In this document: piece by piece, positions 1-5,698 of the stretch | How positions within the stretch are numbered: position 1 is the first letter of the stretch | How the letters are laid out: the number at the start of each line of letters is the position of its first letter | From: an uncultured Bacteroidales bacterium | GTDB taxonomy: Bacteria; Bacteroidota; Bacteroidia; Bacteroidales; P3 | Assembly (NCBI GenBank): GCA_947097635.1 | Contig: CAMURW010000115.1 | Span: 1-5,698, forward strand | Direction: 5' to 3' | DNA: 5,698 nucleotides | Translations under genes and position numbers: made by a program | Notes under the pieces: model-generated | The model's database searches: none | The model's input: only the letters and a program-made list of their open reading frames with translations | Told to the model about the DNA's origin: nothing

Positions 1-1
1 G

Positions 2-188
2 GTCAAGCGGCTTGTGTTTTCCTTCATCGACGTGCCGTTCAAATGGGTGGCGCGCAACTGTAGGAAAGTGCTGCTGCTCTACATCGACAACGCAGGCTAC
101 ATGAAGCCACAGGTTCGACGGTGCGGTCTTCGTGGTCTCCCTATTCCACCAGGTCTGGGAGGAGGAGGTTATAGGCTGTGTACGCTAA
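2..188 (+). pseudogene. 3' end of an unrecognised gene with an apparent frameshift near base 105
   Basis: The reading frame beginning at base 2 is open from the window edge and, up to about base 100, uses mostly G or C in third positions (about 31 of the first 40 codons), giving hydrophobic, protein-like segments such as KVLLLYIDNAGYM. After about base 115 that frame loses the third-position bias (about 8 of 26). The frame starting at 105 (just after a TGA at 102-104) gains it (about 17 of 23 codons from base 117), reading FDGAVFVVSLFHQVW and ending at TAA 186-188. The simplest reading is one coding region with a single-base shift between about 100 and 115, either a real inactivating mutation or a sequence error. 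No homopolymer lies at the junction. The 5' part is outside the window and I do not recognise the family. The complementary minus-strand frame is open here too, but has no ATG, GTG or TTG start. The gene would converge on the minus-strand operon. Confidence 0.4.
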
Positions 189-228
189 ATGTGGGCAAAT
201 GACACCATCCCAACGGGTATTTCAAAAC

Positions 229-258
229 TCGGATGCCATACAATCGGATGCCATACAA
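229..258. repeat. Perfect 15-bp tandem duplication
   Basis: The unit TCGGATGCCATACAA occurs twice head to tail with no mismatch, at 229-243 and 244-258. The unit is a multiple of three, but no convincing coding frame crosses it. A recent slippage duplication or a paired protein-binding site would both look like this. Confidence 0.85.
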
Positions 259-469
259 CTAATCCTGCTTTCTGCAAGCATTTAGTCTTCGGGATTTTGG
301 ATGAGGATGAATGGCACGTTGTATTGGATGAGTTTGGCCTGTTCGTGGCTTGGACACCCGAGTGCTGTGGTTTGGGGTACCCAAGAGGTAGGCACTGGCT
401 AGGACGACGCACGGCACCGAGACGGACGAGGTGTGGTGCCCAAGGCTTCACCTCTTTGCTATGTAGGAC

Positions 470-495
470 GGAAGCAATGAGACGCGTTTGCTTCC
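470..495. repeat. Inverted repeat, 8-bp perfect stem with 10-nt loop
   Basis: GGAAGCAA at 470-477 pairs exactly with TTGCTTCC at 488-495 across the loop at 478-487. Neither side is followed directly by a T-run, so this is not a standard intrinsic terminator for either strand. It lies in the middle of the intergenic region and could be incidental or part of a processed 3' end. Confidence 0.4.
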
Positions 496-604
496 CATCG
501 GGGAGAAAACAGTAGGGAGAGAAAAGTTGGGAGTTTTTTGTGTATAATGTTTTCCTCTTGCTAATTGTCAGGCTTTAACGTTGCCTTGCCTCTCATTCGC
601 GGCA

Positions 605-616
605 AAGTGCGCACTT
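605..616. repeat. 12-bp perfect palindrome
   Basis: AAGTGCGCACTT reads the same on both strands and lies about 55 bp beyond the MBOAT stop codon. A symmetric site of this size could be bound by a dimeric protein, but no promoter or gene start is visible nearby, so its role is unknown. Confidence 0.4.
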
Positions 617-629
617 GTTTATTGAACTT

Positions 630-656
630 GGGCGAACTTGCGGGAATCAAGCGCCC
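630..656 (-). terminator. Bulged stem-loop after the MBOAT gene, candidate transcription end
   Basis: Bases 630-634 (GGGCG) pair with 652-656 (CGCCC), and 637-640 (CTTG) pair with 648-651 (CAAG). This leaves a two-base bulge at 635-636 and a 7-nt loop at 641-647. The structure starts 14 bases after the stop codon of the last operon gene, where a terminator is expected. The downstream side on the minus strand (AAGTTCAATAAACAA) is A/T-rich but has no U-tract, so termination is an inference from position and stem strength. It could also simply stabilise the 3' end of the mRNA. Confidence 0.35.
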
Positions 657-670
657 CCTCGGCACATGTC

Positions 671-2176
671 TTAGAAGGCGAAGTAGATGAACTGGGCATC
701 TGTGCCGCAGAAGAGCAGGATGATGATGATGACAAGGGCATAGGAAAGCAGCAGCAGGAAGCGGAGAAGGGCGGCACTATGCCCGTGGGACAGGGAGAGA
801 CGGCGATAGGCATTGTAGAGGGGCTGCGGGAACTCTTGCAGGCGACACCGCCACTCCAGGAGGAAGATGGCGATGGCCAGCACGACGGCGAGGATAAGGC
901 GGGAGTCGAGGCGCGGGGTGAGAGGGAGGGCAAAGAGAGACATGGCAACGTGTGCGGAGGAGGAGAACCCCAGCGTGTGGGAGATGAAGTGCATGGCTTG
1001 ATGCACAGAGTTGGCACGAAAGATGACGAGACCCAGGGCCACCAGCAGGTAGGTACCCGCCATACGCAGCGCGTCGGGGAAAGGAGGCAGGCCCAGGCGG
1101 CCAGTTTGCTGCTTGGCGTGCCTGGTGAAGACACCACTGAAAATGAGAGGCACGAAAAGCAGCCCGTGGTAGAGTCCGAACACGGCAAAGGTCCAGTTGG
1201 CACCGTGCCACAGGCCCACCAACACCATGTTGATGACTATGGCCAAGCAGATGCCACAGTTGCCCCAGCGGCGGAAAGAGAGGCTGAGAGGCGTGAAGAC
1301 ATAGTCCGTGAGCCAACCGGTGAGGCTGATGTGCCAACGTCGCCAGTATTCTGCCACGTTGCGTGCCTGGAATGGATAGCGGAAGTTGACGGCCACGCGG
1401 AAGCCCAGCAGCTTGGACGCGCCGATGGCCATGTCCGAATAGCCGGAGAAGTCCATATACATCTGCACGGGGTAGAGCAGCAGTGCCATCCAGTAGTCGC
1501 CAATGGCAGCATCGGTGGTGGAGACGGACTGCCAGACGGCCGCGACGACGGGTGCCAGATTGTCCGCCACCAGTTTCTTCTTCACCAGTCCCCACAGCGT
1601 TTGACGGCAACCTTCGAATGCCAGTCCGTAATCGAAACGACGTGGCTGCTGCAACTGGGGGAGAAACTTGTTGGGCCTGTCTATGGGCCCGCTCATGAGG
1701 GTGGGGAAGAAGGCGACATAGCCGGCGAAAGCCACGAAGTCGCGCGTTGCGTCGATGCGCTGGCGGTGTATCTCAAGCAGGTAGCTGATAAGCTTGAAGG
1801 TGAAGAAGCTGACGCCTACGGGCATGAGGATGTGCAGCGTGGCGGGTTGGCACGAGAGGCCCATGTGGTTCAGCAAGGCGGCTACGCTCTCGATGCAGAA
1901 GTCGAGGTACTTGAAATAGAACAGCACGGCCACTCCCAGCACAACACCCAGCGTGGTGCACAGCCCCTCCTTGCCATCGTCGCGCGCTAAGTGGTACTGC
2001 ACCAACAGCCCCAGGCCATAGAAGGCGGCGGTGGCGGCCAACAGCAGCAGGCACATGTGCCAGTCTGTCAGGGCATAGAAGGCATACGAGCCTACCAGCA
2101 GCAGCATATTCTGCCACCGAAGACGGGATGCCGACAGCCAATAGAGGGCGAAAAAGGCGAGGAAGAACAGGAGCAT
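671..2176 (-). CDS. MBOAT family membrane-bound O-acyltransferase (AlgI/DltB type)
   Basis: This 501-residue polytopic inner-membrane protein belongs to the family that transfers an acyl group from a cytoplasmic donor to an acceptor at the outer face. Visible signatures are MSGPIDRP (161-168), MDFSGYSDMAIG (241-252), RNVAEYWRRWHISLT (272-286) and GLWHGANW (321-328). They carry the two conserved histidines H282 and H324 that correspond to the active-site pair of DltB-like enzymes. FRANS (386-390) and the end QFIYFAF, close to the usual FIYFQF end of AlgI-type proteins, show that the C-terminus is complete. More than ten hydrophobic segments are spread along the chain. ATG 2174-2176 is the first possible start: the frame is open back to the stop codon of the carrier gene, but the 15 intervening codons include no ATG, GTG or TTG. 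The carrier protein lies immediately upstream, as DltC lies beside DltB, so the donor is probably that acyl-carrier protein. No DltD- or AlgX-like gene follows. Confidence 0.93.
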   Translation of the reverse strand: MLLFFLAFFALYWLSASRLRWQNMLLLVGSYAFYALTDWHMCLLLLAATAAFYGLGLLVQYHLARDDGKEGLCTTLGVVLGVAVLFYFKYLDFCIESVAALLNHMGLSCQPATLHILMPVGVSFFTFKLISYLLEIHRQRIDATRDFVAFAGYVAFFPTLMSGPIDRPNKFLPQLQQPRRFDYGLAFEGCRQTLWGLVKKKLVADNLAPVVAAVWQSVSTTDAAIGDYWMALLLYPVQMYMDFSGYSDMAIGASKLLGFRVAVNFRYPFQARNVAEYWRRWHISLTGWLTDYVFTPLSLSFRRWGNCGICLAIVINMVLVGLWHGANWTFAVFGLYHGLLFVPLIFSGVFTRHAKQQTGRLGLPPFPDALRMAGTYLLVALGLVIFRANSVHQAMHFISHTLGFSSSAHVAMSLFALPLTPRLDSRLILAVVLAIAIFLLEWRCRLQEFPQPLYNAYRRLSLSHGHSAALLRFLLLLSYALVIIIILLFCGTDAQFIYFAF

Positions 2177-2221
2177 GTGGATGAAGGGCCGGCTTGGGAC
2201 GATGGATAATGGTAATTTCCG

Positions 2222-2464
2222 CTAATTAAGTTTGGAGAGGATGGAGTCTATCATCTGGCCGACGTTGGCCCAGCGAAGGATTTCCTTGGAGGTGAACTTG
2301 ATGTGAAAATGGTTCTCGACGGCGACGATGAGCTGGATGTGGGTGAGGGAGTCCCACTCTTCGATGTCGTCGGCGCAGCTGGCATCGGTAAGCTCGATGT
2401 CTGCATTTTCCAAAGTGTCGCGGAATATTTCGTTGAGCTGTTGGATGATTTCGGTTCTGGTCAT
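2222..2464 (-). CDS. Stand-alone acyl carrier protein
   Basis: This 80-residue acidic protein has the size and pattern of a four-helix carrier protein. The attachment site for the phosphopantetheine arm is S39 in EEWDSLTHIQL (35-45), followed by the helix-II pattern VAVENHFHIKF (47-57) and the C-terminal VGQMIDSILSKL (68-79). It would be primed by a phosphopantetheinyl transferase encoded elsewhere. It is not accompanied by fatty-acid synthesis genes. Its neighbours are an FkbH-like enzyme upstream and an MBOAT enzyme downstream, so it is probably a dedicated carrier for the group made by FkbH, comparable to DltC or to the carriers of glyceryl-using polyketide pathways. No Shine-Dalgarno sequence precedes ATG 2462-2464; the 62 bp upstream are A/T-rich, and I see no clear Bacteroidota promoter (TTTG and TAnnTTTG boxes) in them. 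The gene ends with TAG, in frame with the MBOAT gene. Confidence 0.92.
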   Translation of the reverse strand: MTRTEIIQQLNEIFRDTLENADIELTDASCADDIEEWDSLTHIQLIVAVENHFHIKFTSKEILRWANVGQMIDSILSKLN

Positions 2465-2526
2465 ATTACAGATGTTCTTAATTCACTGAAAGGTTGTGTG
2501 TCGAAGATGTTTTCTGATGTAATGGA

Positions 2527-4299
2527 TTACTGAATGTAGCAGGGGAGAGGGGTGTAGGTGGCGAGCTGTAGTTCGTACCGCGCAGAGGTGGTACCGACGG
2601 AGAGCGGTGTGAAGCCGAGGGTGGGGTAGAGGTCTTTGACCATCGCGTTCTTGGCGGTATGGATATACTCGCCGACGATGCGGCTGTAGCCTTTCTGCTG
2701 AGCAGTGAGGGCGATGGTGTTCAGCGTGAAGGCTTCCATGCTACGTTTCAGCACGCGGCAACTCATGAGCCAAGTGTCGACAAACAGGGTTCGGGCATCG
2801 TACGCCTTCAGGACTACAACGGCAATAAGTCCGTTGTCGCCGAATGTGTCGCGCAGAGAGAAAGCGAGTGGCATCACCCGTGTGTCGGCAGCGAGGGCGC
2901 TGATGTCTGCCTCGGTGTAGCGGACGGTGCGTAGGTTGAACTGGTTGCTGCGCTGCGTAAGCTGCGCCACGCGAGGAATGTTGAAGTCCGTGAAGCCTTC
3001 CACACGGCAGGTCATTTCCAGCGACGTGAGGAACTCCGCCTCATTGGCGCAGCCGCGCCGATACTGTACGCGCTGCACCTGTTGCTGATACTGGCGTGTG
3101 CGATCCCGATCGTGGATGCTGACGTTCGCCGTTTCGAAGAGGTTCTCGCCATAGAGATATTCCAGCCACAACGCGGGGTCGCCAGGCAGCTCTGGGACGC
3201 AGATGCCGGTGATGTTGTCGCGTACCATCTGACGTTCCGCAGGGTTGTCGTCGAGGAACACCATACTGTCGAATCCAATGTTCAGCACCTGCTGGATGTA
3301 GCGTATGTTGTCTGCCTTGGTCTCCCAGTTGGCGACGAAGACGGCGATGTCGTCCAGTGTCAGCACCATGTCGGGATGCTGCAGGAAAGGCAGGCGTGCT
3401 GTGGCATCGTCGTTCTTGCTGCACACGCAAAGAATAATGCCACGTTCCTTGAGTTTCTTGATCCACAACTGTAGTTCCGAATACACTTTGCCGATGCCCA
3501 GCGTGTGTCCCAGTTGTATGCCTTCCAGCCCATCGTCGCCTATGACACCGCCCCACAATGTGTTGTCCAGATCCAGTATCAGGCATTTCTTGAACTTACC
3601 CTGTGCCGCCGCAACGATATCGACGATGCGTTTGGCAACGTAAGGCACGGCCTCCAGGGACAGCACCATCTCTGTGGAGGTGTAGATGGCGGCGTCGAAC
3701 ATACGCTGGCGTCCCAGCTGGCTCTGCACAGCGGCAAGGTCGCAGATGAAGAGGTTTGAAGTGCGTTGCGCCAGCAGCATAAGCTGGTAGTTCATCTTAC
3801 GTAGTTGGTAGCTGAAGGAGGCCTCCACCCGGTTGGCGTAGCTGCCAAAGACGGTGTCGTCGATTTCGGAATAGTTGAGGTAGATGACGCTAGCCGATGC
3901 GGAGTTGCAGACTTGACAGAGGAACTGCAGACGACGGTCAGCCAGCGTGACCTGCTGGTCGGCGGGAAGGGCGGCGTGGGCTTGGCACCACTTGTGAGAC
4001 GACTGGTATACGACAATGAACTGCGGTTGGAAGCGATGCAGGTCGCTGTCTGGATCCTGCAGTTGAAGCTCCACCTGGTTGTAGTCCGCCTCCCACAGTT
4101 GGATGGTGAATCCCATGGCAATGGCCGTTCCTCGGATGGCGACGGCGAGAAACTGAGTGGCGGTGTCGCCCAGAAGGGCGACGGTGACATTCCTGCTGTG
4201 CGAGGATGTATTGCCAGTGGCATCGTCGGAAACGGGGTCGCCCAAGGATGGAATGGGGAGCTGCCTGGCCAGGCGTTTGAGGTCTTGAAAGGTGAGCAT
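2527..4299 (-). CDS. FkbH-like HAD-IIIC protein, probable glyceryl-carrier-protein synthase
   Basis: This 590-residue cytoplasmic protein has the FkbH layout. An N-terminal SGNH-like region runs from about 37 to 230, with GDTATQFL at 44-51 and LQDPDSDLHRFQP at 80-92. The HAD subfamily IIIC core follows: motif I is LDLDNTLWGGVIGDDG (242-257; D243, D245, T247), motif II is CSKND (293-297), the lysine is K328 in ETKADN, and the acidic motif is FLDDNPAER (348-356). The C-terminal GNAT-like part carries the family signatures QRSNQFNLRT (449-458) and LMSCRVLKR (511-519). Characterised relatives take 1,3-bisphosphoglycerate, remove a phosphate and load the glyceryl group onto a carrier protein through an enzyme-bound thioester; C514 is a candidate for that cysteine. 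The carrier gene follows directly. No polyketide synthase genes are visible, so the product is more likely used for envelope modification by the MBOAT enzyme. The start ATG 4297-4299 follows the previous stop by 12 bp. The exact acyl group is inferred from the family. Confidence 0.9.
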   Translation of the reverse strand: MLTFQDLKRLARQLPIPSLGDPVSDDATGNTSSHSRNVTVALLGDTATQFLAVAIRGTAIAMGFTIQLWEADYNQVELQLQDPDSDLHRFQPQFIVVYQSSHKWCQAHAALPADQQVTLADRRLQFLCQVCNSASASVIYLNYSEIDDTVFGSYANRVEASFSYQLRKMNYQLMLLAQRTSNLFICDLAAVQSQLGRQRMFDAAIYTSTEMVLSLEAVPYVAKRIVDIVAAAQGKFKKCLILDLDNTLWGGVIGDDGLEGIQLGHTLGIGKVYSELQLWIKKLKERGIILCVCSKNDDATARLPFLQHPDMVLTLDDIAVFVANWETKADNIRYIQQVLNIGFDSMVFLDDNPAERQMVRDNITGICVPELPGDPALWLEYLYGENLFETANVSIHDRDRTRQYQQQVQRVQYRRGCANEAEFLTSLEMTCRVEGFTDFNIPRVAQLTQRSNQFNLRTVRYTEADISALAADTRVMPLAFSLRDTFGDNGLIAVVVLKAYDARTLFVDTWLMSCRVLKRSMEAFTLNTIALTAQQKGYSRIVGEYIHTAKNAMVKDLYPTLGFTPLSVGTTSARYELQLATYTPLPCYIQ

Positions 4300-4311
4300 G
4301 ATGAATGACGG

Positions 4312-5469
4312 CTATTTCACCCTCAGTAGGCGTCCTATGCGGAGAGTGGTGGTTTCTTTGATGTTGTTGAGACGGCAGAGGGCTTTCACGGAAGTGCGGT
4401 AGCGACGCGCGATGGTGCAGAGGGTGTCGTCCTGCTTTATGGTGTGGTATGTCTTGGCGGAGGCGCGCTGCTGCCTTGTTGCACTATTATTTTCCTTGCT
4501 GTCCGTCGCGTTGCCACTTTGCAGATTGGCGTTGTACGGTGCCTCAACATCGCCGTCTTCACTGAGTTCTTTGATTCCATGGCACATCTTGTCTGTCAAC
4601 TTGGCGGCCACCTCGGTGTCGTTGCGTTGCGAGCCATTGCTGAAACGTGCCGACTGCATGGCCAGACTGTTTCCCACGGTGATGTTCTGCCGGGTGAGGT
4701 CTTTGTAGGCACGCTTCATGTCGGAAACTTGTATCTCGTGGTCGTGGTTCGCGGCACGGTCGGTGTCGGTGAGGCTATGTGCAAAGAGCCATTCATATGG
4801 CTCGCTGAGGTAGAAAATACGTGCCAGCGCGCCATGGTTCTGCCCCTGCAGTTTGGTAAAGAGGAGGCGGTCTGTGGGGCCGCAGGCTTTCATGGCGTTA
4901 ACTACTTTCTGGCTTTGTTCTAGCGTTACGGCACGGTCGGCGGTGCCATGAATGATCCATAGCGGCAACTTGTTGAGTTCGCAATAGTTCTGCTGGCGGC
5001 TACCGCCGCACATGGCAATCGCCGCCGCCACGCGGTCGGGATAGGTGCCCACGAAGTCCAGTGTGCCATAGCCTCCCAGACTCATGCCGAAGACGTAGAG
5101 GCGGTTGGTGTCCACAGCGTAATGTTGCTCCACCCAGTCCACCACGCGTATCACCCTCTCGGGATCCCATCGGCTGCCTCGCGGGCATTGCGGGCTGATG
5201 ATTACCGCATCGATATGACAGCCCCGTCGCAGTGCGTCGATGGGGCCGTAGCGCAGTACAAGATCCATATTGCTGCCTCGCAGACTGGCACCGTGTAGGA
5301 ACAGCAGCACTGGTTTTTCGGCACCGCCGCTATCGTAATCGGCAGGGGTGTATACCCAGAAGTTGTAGCCGTCCTTCACGGTGTTCTTGTGGGCGTGTAT
5401 CTGTTGTGCACCGGAGAGGAAGGGCAGCAGCAACAGCGGCAGGATGAAAAAGAGATGACGAAAGTGCAT
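4312..5469 (-). CDS. Secreted alpha/beta-hydrolase (esterase/peptidase-like) with C-terminal LysM domain
   Basis: This 385-residue protein begins with a clear signal peptide (hydrophobic core at about residues 5-19, likely cut near SGA-QQ, 19-23), so it acts outside the inner membrane. Residues about 28-230 form an alpha/beta-hydrolase of the prolyl-oligopeptidase or PHB-depolymerase-like type: oxyanion segment LLFLHGASLRG (55-65), nucleophile elbow GMSLGG (128-133; S130), acid D178 in HGTADRA and histidine H212 in GQNHGAL. Residues about 235-340 are a polar, N/S/T/D-rich linker. Residues 341-385 form one LysM module (YHTIKQDDTLCTIARRY and LNNI, ending at the chain terminus), which binds N-acetylglucosamine-containing glycans, typically peptidoglycan. 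The catalytic triad is complete, but the substrate cannot be told from sequence: an ester on a wall or capsule glycan, or a peptide. ATG 5467-5469 lies 4 bp after the kinase stop codon, suggesting co-transcription. The gene ends with TAG, 12 bp before and in frame with the FkbH-like gene. Confidence 0.85.
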   Translation of the reverse strand: MHFRHLFFILPLLLLPFLSGAQQIHAHKNTVKDGYNFWVYTPADYDSGGAEKPVLLFLHGASLRGSNMDLVLRYGPIDALRRGCHIDAVIISPQCPRGSRWDPERVIRVVDWVEQHYAVDTNRLYVFGMSLGGYGTLDFVGTYPDRVAAAIAMCGGSRQQNYCELNKLPLWIIHGTADRAVTLEQSQKVVNAMKACGPTDRLLFTKLQGQNHGALARIFYLSEPYEWLFAHSLTDTDRAANHDHEIQVSDMKRAYKDLTRQNITVGNSLAMQSARFSNGSQRNDTEVAAKLTDKMCHGIKELSEDGDVEAPYNANLQSGNATDSKENNSATRQQRASAKTYHTIKQDDTLCTIARRYRTSVKALCRLNNIKETTTLRIGRLLRVK

Positions 5470-5473
5470 GCGT

Positions 5474-5698
5474 TTAGTTGTTTCCCGATGTCCTTTTTAG
5501 TGTGATGCGGAATACGGAGCCTTGTCCTTCCACAGAGTATTTGAGTATTATCTTACCCCGATGGTATTCGTTGATGATGCGCCGTGCCAGGCTCAGTCCC
5601 AGTCCCCATCCTCTCTGCTTGGTGGAGAAGCCGCTGTCGAAGATGTGCTTCTGATTGGAGGAACTGATGCCTTTGCCGGTGTCTGCCACATCGACGTC
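5474..5698 (-). CDS. Sensor histidine kinase, C-terminal part of the ATPase domain (partial)
   Basis: Only the last 74 residues are in the window; the frame runs off the right edge, so the true start and the sensor part are not visible. The fragment is the second half of a HATPase_c domain: the G1 box DTGKGI (visible residues 6-11), the F-box region IFDSGFSTK (19-27), the G2 box RGWGLGLSLARRII (29-42) and the last strands, with GSVFRITL near the end. These bind ATP for autophosphorylation. The GTG at 5687-5689 is an internal valine codon, not a start, because DVDV in the same frame precedes it as in complete kinases. The H box, N box and any response regulator lie outside. The stop is 4 bp from the hydrolase gene, so the kinase is probably the upstream member of the same transcript. 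Confidence 0.92.
   Translation of the reverse strand, partial: DVDVADTGKGISSSNQKHIFDSGFSTKQRGWGLGLSLARRIINEYHRGKIILKYSVEGQGSVFRITLKRTSGNN

Larger units (their letters stand above)
189..670. other. Convergent intergenic region without a supportable gene
   Basis: This stretch of about 480 bp separates the plus-strand gene remnant from the stop codon of the MBOAT gene. The open frames in it (plus 189-515, minus 185-451) show no third-position composition bias, no recognisable motif and unlikely protein composition, so I treat them as chance. The region does contain a 15-bp tandem duplication, an 8-bp perfect stem-loop, a purine-rich tract at about 500-526 followed by a T6 run, a 12-bp palindrome and a bulged stem-loop next to the operon end. 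I see no tRNA, rRNA or CRISPR structure. Confidence 0.6.

Noticed and set aside
185..451. Minus-strand open frame of 88 codons
   Set aside because: Its composition is not protein-like (rich in Pro, Ser, His, Cys), it lies after the operon end, and no motif is visible.
189..515. Plus-strand open frame of 108 codons
   Set aside because: It has no third-position bias, many Cys, Trp and Arg residues, crosses the tandem duplication and shows no family motif; it is more likely chance.
526..540. T6 run at about 534-539 as an intrinsic terminator for the plus-strand remnant
   Set aside because: The bases just before it are purine-rich and do not form a hairpin; the nearest stem-loop (470-495) is too far upstream.
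527..548. TATAAT at 543-548 as a plus-strand sigma-70-type promoter
   Set aside because: The nearest TTGGGA (527-532) is only 10 bp away, the Bacteroidota TTTG/TAnnTTTG pattern is absent, and no plus-strand gene follows.
638..1990. Plus-strand open frame of 450 codons
   Set aside because: It is wholly antisense to the MBOAT gene, has a highly charged Q/E/G/H-rich translation with no recognisable motif, and is explained by the GC-rich third positions of the real gene.
2465..2526. Separate promoter for the carrier protein in the 62-bp gap
   Set aside because: The gap is A/T-rich, but on the minus strand I find no TTTG box paired with a TAnnTTTG box; A/T-rich leaders are also normal before Bacteroidota start codons.
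3805..4308. Plus-strand open frame of 167 codons
   Set aside because: It is antisense to the FkbH-like gene, which has clear domain motifs along its length; the plus frame shows none.

Overview
The window looks like chromosomal DNA of a Bacteroidota bacterium, probably Bacteroidales and perhaps Prevotella-like, with moderately high GC. The grounds are that the starts of the four complete genes lack a convincing Shine-Dalgarno sequence, that the kinase tail has the RGWGLGLSLARRII form common in that phylum, and that the MBOAT protein is of the AlgI/DltB type. The genus is an inference.

From about 671 to the right edge, all genes lie on the minus strand in one tight run. Read in transcription order (right to left), they are: the C-terminal end of a sensor histidine kinase (cut by the window edge); a secreted alpha/beta-hydrolase with a C-terminal LysM domain, 4 bp later; an FkbH-like HAD-IIIC protein, 12 bp later; a stand-alone acyl carrier protein, 62 bp later; and an MBOAT O-acyltransferase, 45 bp later. 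The spacing suggests a single operon.

The last three genes form a coherent pathway by family knowledge. FkbH-type enzymes load a glyceryl unit from 1,3-bisphosphoglycerate onto a carrier protein. MBOAT proteins of the DltB/AlgI type move an acyl group from a carrier across the inner membrane onto an envelope molecule. The set therefore resembles the Dlt D-alanylation system (DltA-DltC-DltB) with the adenylating enzyme DltA replaced by FkbH. The LysM hydrolase would be its extracytoplasmic, peptidoglycan-anchored partner. The donor group and the acceptor are both inferred, not shown.

The left 670 bp hold no intact gene. Bases 2-188 on the plus strand look like the 3' end of a gene whose coding signal jumps from one frame to another near base 105, that is, a frameshifted remnant or a sequence error. 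Bases 189-670 are apparently non-coding convergent intergenic DNA with a perfect 15-bp tandem duplication, a 12-bp palindrome and two stem-loops, one of them just after the MBOAT stop codon.
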